In this document: piece after piece, positions 11,301 through 22,756 of the stretch
How positions within the stretch are numbered: the first letter of the stretch is position 1
How the letters are laid out: the number at the start of each line of letters is the position of its first letter
Origin: Ricinus communis
Lineage: Eukaryota; Streptophyta; Magnoliopsida; Malpighiales; Euphorbiaceae
DNA length: 64,000 nt
Assembly: GCF_019578655.1 (NCBI RefSeq)
Contig: NC_063256.1
Coordinates: 9,858,001-9,922,000 of the forward strand
Direction of reading: 5' to 3'
Notes under the pieces: generated by a model
Told to the model about the DNA's origin: nothing
Databases searched by the model: none
The model's input: only the letters and a program-made list of their open reading frames with translations
Made by a program: the position numbers and the translations under genes

Positions 11301-14300
11301 AGTGAACCTCAATAACTGTCTTCAGATACAGAAAAAGGCTCTTTGGATGCGATTGTAGTCGAGAGAGGATGCGTGGACTATCATTCTGAAAATGGTCCCT
11401 GATCAGCAAGAATGTCCCCTCTCTACGAAGATCATAAGATTGATTAGAGAAGCGAGAAAAGAAAGTCCAGCAGAACATTCAAAAACTGGAATAAAGAAAG
11501 ATCTCAATTAATAAAATTTACCTGCTTAAGACAACCAACTCTGGAATCTTAGACATAATAGCTGATTGAAAAGCATTGTGTTCATTGTTAGTAAGCTGTC
11601 TCAATATGTTGTAGATATAGGAGAAAGTATGAATGGGTTCATCCACGTCTTTCATATAGCAATCCAATGCAGCAAGATGCTGGTTTCTGATGGTATGAAT
11701 AAAGCCACAAACCTGAAAACCAAGTTAAAAACTCACAGTATGAAGGCATTAAAAAGGACATTCAAGAAGCAATTTCTCTAAGACAATAACTCAAATTTGA
11801 ACATGGCATAGATACCTGGTGAAATTGAGCTTTCTCACATAGCTGTAACACATAAGATGAATTCCAATCAGTCTCAGGCACCACTTCCAGAAGCGCAAGC
11901 ACCTGCTTCTCCCTCCTTTTTGAAGTTTGGATATCATGTGCATGAATACTTGCATAAAAATTGCTCTCTGATGTTAAGTATTCCAAAATCTGACTCAATA
12001 CACTGCCCGAAACACGAGCTTTTCTACATGCAACATGATATGCTATGAATTCAAACAGGTTCCCTATGTCTTTCTTTGAAGGCCATGCTTCTACTAATCC
12101 AGTATCATCAGCACTAGCAGACTCAGCTGTTTGAGGTATATCTTTTTCAATGATTTGAACAAGAGCATCTACAGCATTTTGAGCCAATAAAATTTGACTT
12201 TCATTTGCAATATTATCTTGCTCAGCCTCAATATCTACATTGGCATTTTCATCTGAAGAGAAGTCAGACTTTGGATTTTCATCATCTAGAAAAGCCAACC
12301 TCAGAACATCTAAAGTAGCTTCTGTATCTAGCTCTAAGAGATGATACAGGTTCAGGTATGTTCGTCTCGATGACAAGGTTGAATCTACTACTGAATTCAG
12401 GGCACTGGATTTCTCCAATAGAAACTGAACAAGGTCTGTCCTAAGGGATGGCAAACGTTTTGGAGGAAGAGCTCCCTGTCCTGCAAATACAATCCTTATC
12501 CAGTTACAAATCAAATGTGCATTAACAAGAGAAAACAACTTATAATTCAAGTTCAATGCCTGTGCATATTCCAGAACCCAGGCAGCACAATAGATGATGC
12601 CTGTTCACTACATCAGAGAGTCATAAGACAGAGTTCCTTATAGTATTATCTCAGTATCTTACATCCTTAGTATAGCTGTGCTTGTAAGGTACATCAGGGA
12701 GTCATAAGAAATAAGTTTCAGACATCATTATTTTCCTTTCCTTAAGTTCTCAATTCACAAAGTTCCCAATTCACAAAGGACCAGATGCAATGCAAGGTTA
12801 GTCTAATAATTATCCTTATTAAATAGACTATTGAAATAATGTGAGATCGTAAAGGAAGTAATAATTAAAGACTGCTCAGTATTTCACAATGTTCAAGTGT
12901 GTAATCCAAGGTTCCAAACTCTGTTCTCACATGCATTAATCATGTAGCATCTTTCAAATAAAGAGCAAGACGGTAATCTCAGTCACTAAAGATTTATTTA
13001 TTAGAGAAGTATTGTAGTTATCCACATCCCTAGTTGAATCACAAAAAGGTTCTGTAGTAATAATTAAGTTAAATTAAGGCAACGACAACTGGAAAGCATA
13101 CCTGGCGGGAAGGCAAGACCTGAAAAGCAATACTTCAAGTAAACAAGCATCCTATACCTGCTTATAAGAATTAGTAGTAAAAGGTGACAACTCTGATTCA
13201 TCAAATAAAATGAGGTAAAATGACGGGAAATAAACTTTTAATAGCAAATTATGGCTAAGATTAATGTGTTCCTTTTTCTTTGGGAGTCAGGGAAGCAGTA
13301 TGAGGCAGAAAAATAAACAAATTAGTACTACAACAACCCAAATGTTTTTCCTTTGATTTCCACATCCCATAGTGGTGTTAAATATAAGATATAGTACTAG
13401 AAGCACCCAAAGGATTCTTCCACTGAATCATTTCCAGGTCCATATAAACTCATAGGTAAAGAAAGAAGTAATGTCAGATGAGATTTCAACTAAGCTATTA
13501 ATTTTCTAAGGTACCAGACTTCTGTTACATGAGATTCTTCAGTCAAGGTGACTTCTCCTCAATAGCATCGCTCAAAGAAAGGCAGCTAACACCAGGTGCA
13601 TATGATTCAAGTAATAAAATCACGATGCAATCCTGTGCTTTCACCTCATTTACCATTTTTACTCAAGAAGCTATAATCTTTCACAAGTAAATTTTCTACA
13701 TAAAATCCTGAAACATGAAATCCCCCTCCGCAGTTTTTTTTTCTTTAATAGGAAAAGCAGAAGTATCATAACTTTTTTTAGAAAAATGTATCATCATTGC
13801 ATGATAAAATATTAAGAAGAGAGCATATTACTGAAGAAACATTTCACCATTAATTTACTAATACACAGTTAGACATCTCAACACCAATTACCCGAGGGCA
13901 GCAGCACTCTCTTTATGACTGTTCCGTGAAGCAATTAGTAACTCCTCCAAAGGTGCTCTGAAATCATCCAATCCTTTATTGAAAAGATACACCAACGCCC
14001 CATATAATCCATGCTCCCGGCACAGCCTGACAACCTAAGAGACAAATTAGAATTAGAATTCACAGTTCTTGGTGGAAAAATTAAAACAAGCGTCACTTGA
14101 GCAAGGAAACAAATGACAGAAACCTGATTGAAATCCAAGGAAGAAATGTCCATGTGAAGAACACATTGTTCAACTCGCTGCAACCACCCTCTGCTGCTAT
14201 AATGCTCTACTAGCGCTTGCATAATCTTTTAAAGGAGGAAAGGAGGAGCAGGAAGAGAATAGAGAAGACAAAACACAATTGCTTAGTTAACCATGGTTCA

Positions 14301-17300
14301 TTTTTTCCAACTTTCACTTTTGAACAATCAATAAAGTTTACATTGAGCTTTAAGCAATACCTCAGGGGGTAGGGATCCAAGCATATCCCTCAGTATATAT
14401 GGCTCCAGAAGCTCCAAAAAGGTATCTAGAAAATAAGGGGTAAAAGAAAACATAATGACTGACAGCCACCCCAAGGAAAAAATTATGTAGCATCACTAAA
14501 TGGTGCATCGTATAATTAATAAGTAAATCTGAAGCAGGCATAAAAATGAATAGAGAAGGAAAGGCCACTTATACAACCTATAATCTTTCGATTATCAATT
14601 TCCAGTATGTTTTCTGTCACTGGAGGTGAAATAGAATGCTGTAACACCCCTCAGTACGAGCATATTGTTAAACATTAATCTAACATGAATATCCAACTAA
14701 GCATAAATTCTGAGGACATTGAGATAGTACCTCTGTGTTGAACAGCCATAAACTTAGAGAAGATTTCATCGAAAAGGATGTCAGTTCGATGTATATGAAC
14801 ACAAAATTCTACTGCAACACCACCAACGCGAGTGAATTGTTCTTTTATTTCAGAGTGCACAGAACTGCCTCCGGTCTTTGATTCATCTTGCTGTTCTACT
14901 TTTCCAATTTGGTTGCAGAAAGCTACTGATATATAAGAAAATACTTCATCTACATACGACAATAGCAGCTCTACCAGATAGGGCATTATGGTTTCTTGTA
15001 CAGCATCCACAGATTTAGGAAGGTCAATAACACCATGAGCTTGTCCGTCATAAAGTGTCATTGCCATATTCAAGGCACCCATCCAGTCACCTGCTCTCCG
15101 CAGAACCTGAATTCGTTCCTTCCACGGAAGAAGCCGGGAAACGACAAGATGTGTGGGTCCAAGTATGTATACAGAAGCACCTCTTACTGCTAGGCTATTG
15201 TGATAGGCTTTCTCAGGATTCCCATAGATATTTATGAAGTGAGTATGATATGCAACAAGATCATCTCCACCAGAACCATCAACAGCAAAGCTAGTCTGGT
15301 GAATCACAGTACCATCCTTTGCAAACAAATAAAGCTGTCCTGTCAATGTGAGAACCACCAGCATCTGGTCAAGAATAAAACCCTCATTAGCCTCAATGTG
15401 TAGAGATATTGAACTGATGCACAGGGATAACAAGGATATAACTATGTATACACGGAGACCTGGAAGTAATGAATTTATATTTTACAGGTCATTTAGCAAT
15501 AAGAAGTGAAAACATACATGAGCATCCAACCAAGTGACGCCTATGGCTGCACTGTCAAGAGACCATGTTCCATATACTTTAAGCTCTGATTTTATCAACT
15601 TTGCAACTTGGACTTTCCGATCCCATGCAACTGCAAGCAATGAAACTCGTTCTGCTGCATCTGCACTAATATTTTCTGCAACAAATTCATTTATTCAGGG
15701 AACTGCTTACTATAAATTAAGAAATTAAGTCACTGCATACCATATTCTGAGCTGTGTGATTGTGAAGTGCATTTCCATGCCGTGTAAGGCATGGAACCCT
15801 CTCTGACTCCATCTGGCTTCGAAAGTTGTGCATAGACTTCTAAAGTAGGAGTGAGCCTAACCTGTAACAATGGCATGGTTTGAACACATAGCATAAATTA
15901 AATGTAACTACAGAAGCAAACATTAAATAAATTCATAATACAAAAGATACATGGAATTTGGGCAATCGTCCAAGGACTTCATACCACCAAAGCAGTTTGA
16001 TGGGTGACAAAAATGACCACACCTTCTTCAACTGGAGAAGAGCCTTCATTGAATAGCTTCCATCCTGCATCTCCCCCAACTACACCTCCCATCATGTTAC
16101 CAATGCTGCTGGATGAAACTGAAGCGTTTCCCTGTGATGATGGCAAAGCACCTCCAGAGGATTCATCAAAAAGAAGGGGTGAAGCTGATAGTACAATACC
16201 CGTCCTTTGCCCATCAAGAAGACACTATTACAATCCATTAACAGTAATTAAATTAGCAATTATAGCACCATAATAAAGTATGCCATATGAGACTAGAAAA
16301 TTCCAGAAATAGACATGCAACAATGAGGAGTAAGGGTTTGCCTGTGTCTTGATGGTGAATCTGTTAAGCAAGGGAACCACTGAGAACGAATGTAAATAAA
16401 CGTGACCTTTACTATCACCAGTAACTGCTTTAAATTGACGGGTAACTTGAGAATCCTGACCTAGAAATAGTGCATGTACCACTGGTGCCGTATGCTCTCC
16501 AGTTATAACTTTGGCTACTGACGCTCTCTGGATATCCCAAACAGTAATGTGACCATCACCATAACCAGCCAACAGGAGGTCCCCTTGCTGATTGAAGCAC
16601 ATGGAAGTTACTGGGGCATAAGATCTATCCCCTTGTAAACCAAGCATAAGCATCTGAAAAAGGCTTTTTATATTTCAGTAAATAATATATCTTTACTAAC
16701 AAAAATATAATCTAAATAAAGAAGCTTAACATAGTTAGTAATGATCGTCCTACTGAAAATATTAGACACCATACTTCTAATTATGGAAAAAAAAAATGAT
16801 TTTAACTTCTGTAGCAGTGAAATTTTTTAGTAGTATGATCCGACACTAAGAATATCTGTCAAAAATTCAAAAAAAAAAATAACAATTTTGAAATGTAAAA
16901 CAGGCCATTATCCCCAATATGCATTTCTTAATAAACCCTCAATTTGCTTTTCTAATCCATCAGGCATGAAAAAAGAATAAATGAAAGCACATTAAAAGCA
17001 ACAACAAACAAGTAAAAGCAATAGAACCTTTGAATCCATATTATCACCATTATAAGGCGAGTATCTACTTGGAACAACGGCAATGACACCTTTTCCCATT
17101 CCTACAGCAATGTGGTTAAGATGAACGGCCAGAACCTGTGGAGAACCATGATCCCGCCGAAAGGTTTGAGACATAATTGTCCGTGTAATGGCGTTATTAG
17201 CATCAATATCAAAGTAACCCAAAGTAGTAGACCCTCTCCGAACACCCTCAAGCTTCATCGGCTGAGCAGCTGCACCTTCTTCCAAATGCAATCCAGTAGA

Positions 17301-18380
17301 AGCTTGTTTCTTCTCAAGCTCTTCAGCCAATTCAAGTGGCTTCATAGTATTTTCTTTGAGCTTCTTTTCAGCATTTTTAATTATCCTCTCACTCTCCAAT
17401 TTCCCAATTCTCTCCTCAACAAGGTCCGAAATGTCACTTAAAGAACTAGCATCACCATCACCAGACTCATCATCTTTACCTTTCTCCAAATTATCTCCAT
17501 CTTCCAGTGGCATCTCATTACTTTCATAATCATCATCCCTAGAAGAAGCCGGAATATCCATTGCCATGGCTTCATCTTTTCTATCATAGGAACCTAAAAT
17601 CGAGTCATCATTCAAATCTAATTTAACATTTACATTGGAGGTCGAAGTATTGTTATTTAACAGATTTTGATCATTATTTGTGATACTTAATCCCTCAGTA
17701 TTAAGTGGAGCTGCTTCTGTATCTTCTACTTCACCTTCCAAGACTTTACTATTACTATCAAAAACCTCACCCGTTGTACTATCCAAATCATCAATTTCTG
17801 CTAATTTATCATCTGACTCCATTCTCTCCGAAGCAACAAATGATGAATTAGAAACAATTTCATGATCATCGCCACTATCCATAACCTTCTGAAGAGTAAC
17901 CGCCCTCCTCGATTTGATCGCAGCAGCATGAGGTGTCGGTACGGATCTCGATGCTGCCGCAGCAGCCGCAAGAGCAGCACCTGGCTTCGCATTCGATCTC
18001 ACACCACCGAAAAGAGACGGTAACGGTCTTGAAGAAGACGAAGAGGGAGCTCTCCATACCGGATCACCTAAAAACCCGCCTCGAGTAAAGGAACTATGTC
18101 GTGCTTGGTCAAGCCTGTCACCTAAAAGTTGAGATTGAGTGCGATTAAGAGATTCTGTAGAATCCTGTGAAATGGCGTCGTTTTGAGGGAGATTACTCAG
18201 GGATGCGGGGGATGAAGGAGGAGAGAGTGACGTGGAAGAATCGGAGTCGTTGAGGATTTCATCGAGTGTACGGTGAGGGACAGCGGCGGAGTCGTCGTCG
18301 TCGAAATCAGAGTGTAAGCCTAGGAAGGAATCGAGGTCGAGTTCTGTAGGGAATTTGGTGGTTGTGAGTTTTTTAGTCAT
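8311..18380 (-). CDS. VPS8: VPS8, vacuolar protein sorting-associated protein 8 (CORVET subunit)
   Basis: Twenty exons in transcript order: 18380-17028, 16653-16342, 16224-15985, 15861-15741, 15675-15518, 15364-14731, 14619-14578, 14425-14361, 14225-14124, 14034-13892, 13157-13102, 12480-11816, 11712-11522, 11422-11116, 10709-10425, 10290-10181, 9873-9543, 9398-8991, 8664-8421, 8336-8311. They sum to 5793 nt, 1930 residues, with all phases matching; the ORF ends SIFGKEKINKR. The N-terminal 450 residues are acidic, Ser-rich and disordered. A WD40-type propeller begins near residue 452 (DGHITVWDIQ), then the helical middle with HMDISSLDFNQV, then a RING-H2-like domain near 1740-1795 (CCICNC, CGHATHLQC, CPIC). 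In the known family VPS8 is the RAB5-binding end of CORVET, which tethers early endosomes. The start at 18380 is preferred because LDLDSFL follows soon; an in-frame ATG at 18473 would add 31 residues. One intron is GC-AG and exon 7 is a 42-nt frame-neutral exon. Confidence 0.93.
14578..14619 (-). other. 42-nt symmetrical exon of VPS8 (possible cassette)
   Basis: The acceptor is TTCACCTCCAG and the donor GTTGTATAAG. The exon enters and leaves in phase 1, so skipping or including it leaves the frame intact; included, it adds 14 residues, VTENILEIDNRKII, between AVQHR and (D)TFLELLEPYIL. Using the alternative acceptor 20 nt upstream would give a stop. It could be a constitutive small exon, an alternative cassette, or a chance intron stretch. 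Confidence 0.5.
16225..16341 (-). other. GC-AG intron in VPS8
   Basis: After ...IKTQ the sequence reads ACACAG then GCAAAC, and the intron ends TTGTAATAG before TGTCTTCTTGATGGG. No GT donor nearby keeps the frame; the GC donor does, giving KTQ-CLLDGQRTGIV. The intron is 117 bp. Confidence 0.7.
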
Positions 18381-18388
18381 TTTGTCAT
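18377..18388 (-). promoter_or_regulatory. Minimal uORF overlapping the VPS8 start codon
   Basis: The sequence ATGACAAAATGA encodes Met-Thr-Lys-stop, and its TGA overlaps the preferred VPS8 ATG as ATGA. It is in another frame. If the transcript starts upstream and the 18380 ATG is used, ribosomes would have to reinitiate or leak past the uORF. Confidence 0.45.
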
Positions 18389-19142
18389 TAGTGCAAAGAG
18401 GACTATCGTTTCTTCTTCCTCTTCTTGTTTGTAATTGTGCTTGACGAAGAAGAGAAATGATGTTTTCATACACAACCCACTCTGCTTCTTCTTCTTCTTT
18501 GCTCTTTTTTTCAGCTTAGCAATGCTATGCACTTAATTAATTAACATACTTCCCAATGGGCTTTGGTCTTATACACTTAAAATTTACACACAGTAACTCA
18601 GTAAAATTTTACATCAAGGTAGTTTTCATATGCCAGTGGGTAAGAAATTCATCAAAACGAAACGCAATGACTAGAGATTTTCTTAAAAGAAAATTTGTCT
18701 TCTTATTTACTCGGTCTTGATTGAATCATTTAAACTAGTGTTGCTCATTCATACAATTTGTATGTTTAGTTAATAGAGTATTATGCAAATTGTTCAAGAA
18801 TATTTTTATAATCAAGCATGTCACACAAAGCGAGTTCAGAGTTTTCTGTTTCCTCAATTAGAAGTGTATCATACTAATTTTGATAAGATGAGATAATTTG
18901 TTCCCTTAATCTCATTACTAATGTATGATCGCTTTCTTAATTCAAATGCTTGAGGTCATAAAATAAAACTCATTCCTGTACACAGCCGTGAACCATCAAA
19001 ACCCTGGGAAAGCTGTAAACTACTAAGAACATATCTTTCAATTTCCCTCTCATGAACACGACCTCTTTTTACATTGAACTTCTCCACTTTTTATATTGGA
19101 AAAAAGGATATACACACATGAGAACACTGCAACATAAATAAA
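18381..19142. other. VPS8 promoter side and PPR 3' flank
   Basis: The left part is the 5' leader and promoter of VPS8 (minus strand, CT/GAA-rich near 18400-18510). The stretches 18825-18885 and 18893-19070 have diverged second copies at 22670-22740 and 24030-24235, so they belong to the duplicated block described separately. No other gene is seen. Confidence 0.55.
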
Positions 19143-20657
19143 CTATGAACAATTACTGAGCCGCTTAAACGTCTCACAGCAAGCATCAATGTCAGCTGTG
19201 TTGGAACACAAACAAGTTACCAGGGAGTTCCACACTGAAAGTTCTGGTGCCTCATCCAAGCTAATCATCTCCTCTAACCACATGGTAGCTTCATATTGCC
19301 TGCCTATGGAGCAAAGCCCTCGTATAAGCATGTTGAAAGTGTCAACAGGAGGCCAATATGATTTAATTAACATCTCTTCCAAAATCCGACTCGCCTCAAT
19401 AAATCCACCATCTTGACACAACCCATGAACTAAAATGCAATAGGTTTCCTTGTTGGCAACACAACCTGTTTGCTTGGCCATCCTCTTCAAATACTTAACA
19501 GCTGTTGCTGAGTTCCTTGCATCGCACAAGCCTTTCAATAAGATATTATACAATCTTACATTTGGAACACAATTTCCCTCCACCATCTCCACTTCCAACA
19601 CATTAATTGCTTCATGAACTTTACCTTCCTTGCACAATGCTGCCACCTTGGCTTCATACGTTAACAGAGACGGTCTAAAGCCTCTATCTTGTGTCTCATC
19701 CAGCACTTTATCAGCTTGACTAAGCTTACCTTCGGCATAGAAATCAACAGCCATAGCAGTATAACTACTCAAACTAGGGATAGCACCTCTGATTAGAGCT
19801 TCATTAATCAGATGCTTAGTGGTTTCTATGTTACCATCACTATTGCAATTACTGAGATCAAGACGGGGGTGACAGCGTTTAGGAGCCTTCAGCCCCTTCC
19901 TTAAGATCTTGCCGAGAACTTCTAAAGCTTGTTCAACCATACCAATATCACATAAAGCATCCAAAAAAATTCTATATATTACAATATCTTCACCACTTCC
20001 CTTCTGAGAAATCCTCCAAAACATCGAGTATAGTAAATGGGTAGCCTCATTTAGCCTTCCATCTTTACACAAACCCATCATAACAATTCGATAACTATCC
20101 CTATCAGGGTAGCAACCTTGATAATTCATCTCTTGAAAGACTTGCAATGCAACGTCAGAGCGATTATGCTGACAAAGAACATCCATAAGCAAGTTCAACG
20201 AACGAACACGAGACTTCACTTCCCAACCATACGAGCTCTCCAAGAAAAGACGGTGAGCTGCTTCAAGCTTTGATTCTTTGACCATTATTTGTAAAAGGGT
20301 ATTAAAGGATTCAGTCCAATTCACACAATTGAACTGTGGAATGTTCTTGAAAAGAGATATAGCTTCATTAAGAAGGCCAACTCTTGCATAAGTCTTGATT
20401 GCATTTGCAAAGATTGAATCTTTGCACTCACAGGAATCTTCTCGCATTTGATCAAGAACTTCCTTCATCTCAGTGATTCGACCAGAACTTCCAAGGATGC
20501 CAATCATGGTGGCATACACTGGACCATTATGACGATAATTCGGATATTTATCCTTCGCTTCCTTAAAGATACGTAGAGCTATTAGTGGATTCTTTTGGTT
20601 CCTTATGATCTGAGAGAGATGTGTTGGTGTTAGAAGCCTTGGCCATCTCACAGTCAT
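19143..20657 (-). CDS. P-class pentatricopeptide repeat protein (At1g05600-like)
   Basis: A single uninterrupted exon of 504 residues, as is usual for plant PPR genes. It is made almost wholly of 35-residue helix-pair repeats; typical repeat cores are visible, such as SYRIVMMGLCKDGRLNEA, LYNILLKGLCDARNSATA, TYCILVHGLCQDGGFIEA and TFNMLIRGLCSIGRQYEA. No E, DYW or SMR domain follows, so it is a P-type protein. The family binds organelle transcripts one base per repeat and affects splicing, stability or translation in mitochondria or plastids; the target organelle cannot be read from the N-terminus by eye. From memory the wording is closest to Arabidopsis At1g05600. The last ~225 bp of the coding region has a decayed second copy at 22450-22675. 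Confidence 0.92.
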   Translation of the reverse strand: MTVRWPRLLTPTHLSQIIRNQKNPLIALRIFKEAKDKYPNYRHNGPVYATMIGILGSSGRITEMKEVLDQMREDSCECKDSIFANAIKTYARVGLLNEAISLFKNIPQFNCVNWTESFNTLLQIMVKESKLEAAHRLFLESSYGWEVKSRVRSLNLLMDVLCQHNRSDVALQVFQEMNYQGCYPDRDSYRIVMMGLCKDGRLNEATHLLYSMFWRISQKGSGEDIVIYRIFLDALCDIGMVEQALEVLGKILRKGLKAPKRCHPRLDLSNCNSDGNIETTKHLINEALIRGAIPSLSSYTAMAVDFYAEGKLSQADKVLDETQDRGFRPSLLTYEAKVAALCKEGKVHEAINVLEVEMVEGNCVPNVRLYNILLKGLCDARNSATAVKYLKRMAKQTGCVANKETYCILVHGLCQDGGFIEASRILEEMLIKSYWPPVDTFNMLIRGLCSIGRQYEATMWLEEMISLDEAPELSVWNSLVTCLCSNTADIDACCETFKRLSNCS

Positions 20658-21174
20658 GGCTTACTTTGTAGCAAGCTGAGTATCAAATATAAAATACTGT
20701 CAATCAAAAACCATTACAAGAATCCAGATGTTACATAAGAAGAAAAGAAAACCAGCAGAACAGAAAGCAATCCTCACATTATTTCGTTAACTTGTAACTG
20801 ATAGATACTGGAAAATGCATGATAAAATATTAATTCAGTCGCATCGAGGATGGATGTCCACACTAATAATCACAAAAGGCTGCTAAAACTGATTTCTCAT
20901 TAAGACATAGTATCATTTATAATTCAATCAAAATTGTTTTAGAAAGTTTCTTTAGGAACTAAGCCAATTAACCATCTAACAAGACGTTCGTGGAGTACCA
21001 TCTAACTCTGCCAAATATAGCAGTGGCAATTATAATTTTCCCATTTCAGTCAGGCAATAAATCAAACATCTAGCGAGCGGAACAGTGAAAACAAAACTTA
21101 AAATCCCAAAAAAAAACGGCAGAGCTAACCAGCAGAGAGAAATCAATCTACTACACTGTCTAATATAACAGCCA
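20658..21174. other. Intergenic, PPR promoter side
   Basis: This is the upstream region of the minus-strand PPR gene. No gene is seen. A short open stretch at 21030-21218 (-) runs out of the dead RPP1 copy and is not a gene. Confidence 0.5.
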
Positions 21175-22080
21175 ATGTCCACCACCACCAGAACCAACAT
21201 TCTTTGCGAGATCTTCAATATTACGCTTCTCTGCTAACTTAGCTAACAAGCTTGGCCAGAAGACTCTAATTGGACATTGGCTGCTTTCACCATGCGTGCT
21301 ATCTTTTCTGCCTATTACCAAGAGTTAAAAGGAACAAAAGTACTATCTCCAACAATAGACTATTCTATTCAAGGTGATAGTAATCAAATTTAAATCAAAA
21401 TAAAGGTCAATTAAGGAACTCTATATCAAGGCAACTAAAGACTAAATAACAATATCCAGTTTCCAATCTATCAGGATATAAGACAAATTAATGTGGACAA
21501 TATATCAACATGAAAAAGAAACAATTCTGATTCATGTTTAAGAAAGCAAAACAGAATCTTAATGACCATTAAATTACCTTATAAAAATCTAGAGTAAATT
21601 AAACAGTGACCCGAGTGTCTAAAGTATGAAGTAAGGTTATAGCGATGGGATACCATCATAATAAAGAACCATAACAGCGTAAGAGCAAGCAAGTTCTCTC
21701 AAATAGAACGCTTATGACAAATAGAACGAACAGCCTAAAACCCCCCAGTAACTATAAATTCCTAACAACAATAATAACAGCTTGACATTATATTTCAAAT
21801 GTGAAGAAAGGTCGCGTGGCACGAAATAATTGAAGATAACAGCAACAGAAAATGCAAGCATGGGAGGGTAAAACAGAAGACGGAGAAAACCCGTCACCTT
21901 GAGATAGAGATCTGTGAATGGAGATGTGCAATTGGCTGCACTGCTGCAAAGAACTTTAGTCCAAGGTTTGATGGTATAGAGCAGAAGGGTTTTAAAGATA
22001 GGATGACTCGTGCTTAGAAAGATGTTTAGGGTTCGTCGGAACAAGGGCTATGATTCGTTCCATTGCTCTAGTACGAGAGC
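21175..22080 (-). pseudogene. 60S acidic ribosomal protein P1 pseudogene (dead copy of RPP1)
   Basis: This matches the intact RPP1 gene at 24924-25990 across exon 2, intron 1, exon 1 and the 5'UTR intron/exon. It is broken in several ways: the start codon is missing (the copy reads TTTGAGAGAACTTGC where RPP1 has an ATG followed by GAGAACTTGC), base loss shifts the exon 1 frame at GGTATCCC, exon 2 has lost bases around the region encoding the ESYWPSLF segment, and homology stops just after the Gly run, so the Ala/Pro hinge and acidic tail are absent. Similarity continues on the promoter side to about 22360. It keeps the introns, so it arose by DNA duplication, not by retrotransposition. Confidence 0.85.
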
Positions 22081-22449
22081 GACGTGATTACCGCCCAGAG
22101 TTGCAAATTTCTGTTTGAATTACATTAGAAATTACAATTATAATTACAATGTTACACAATTTATAAATTTTCTGACAGAAGAATATATAAAAGATATGTA
22201 ATATGATAATCAATAAATAAAATATAGGATTAATATATAAAATGATAAAAGCATAATATATATATAATAAATGTATATATAGGTAAATTTTTAGTAAACA
22301 ATAATTAATATATAAGAAAATAATAAAATATATTATTTAATAAATAAAGATTAACCAATTAAATATACATATATATAATATGTTGATAAAGAATCATTTT
22401 AAGCCACTGTTGTGAAATTGAGTTTCAATTCTAATTCTGATTCTAATAA

Positions 22450-22675
22450 GTGCACCAAACAACAGAAAGTTACCGGGGGAAGTCCCACGCTCAAAGATCT
22501 GGTGGCTCATCTAAACTAATAATCTCCTCTAACCATATAGTATCTTCATATTGCCAGCCTATGGAACAAAGGACTCGTATAAGCATGTTGAAAGTGTCAA
22601 CAATGAGGCCAATCATTATTCAATTAACATCTCTTCCAAAATTCGACCGCCCTCGATAAATCCACCATCTTAACA
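22450..22675 (-). pseudogene. Relic of the 3' end of the PPR gene
   Basis: This stretch reads in parallel with 19203-19425, the 3' coding part of the PPR gene (shared blocks include ATAAGCATGTTGAAAGTGTC and ATTAACATCTCTTCCAAAAT). It contains frame-breaking changes and ends abruptly at the words CACCATCTT, joined to a copy of the PPR downstream flank. Only ~75 codons' worth remains, so it cannot be functional. Confidence 0.8.
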
Positions 22676-22756
22676 CAAAGTGAGTTCAGAGTTTTTTTTT
22701 TTTTTTCTCGATTACAAGTGTAGCAATACTATTTTTGAACTCGAAATACTTTAATC

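Noticed and set aside
18381..18473. N-terminal extension of VPS8 starting MYEN
   Set aside because: It is in frame and cannot be excluded, but family members begin soon before LDLDSFL. I placed the start at 18380 and noted the alternative.
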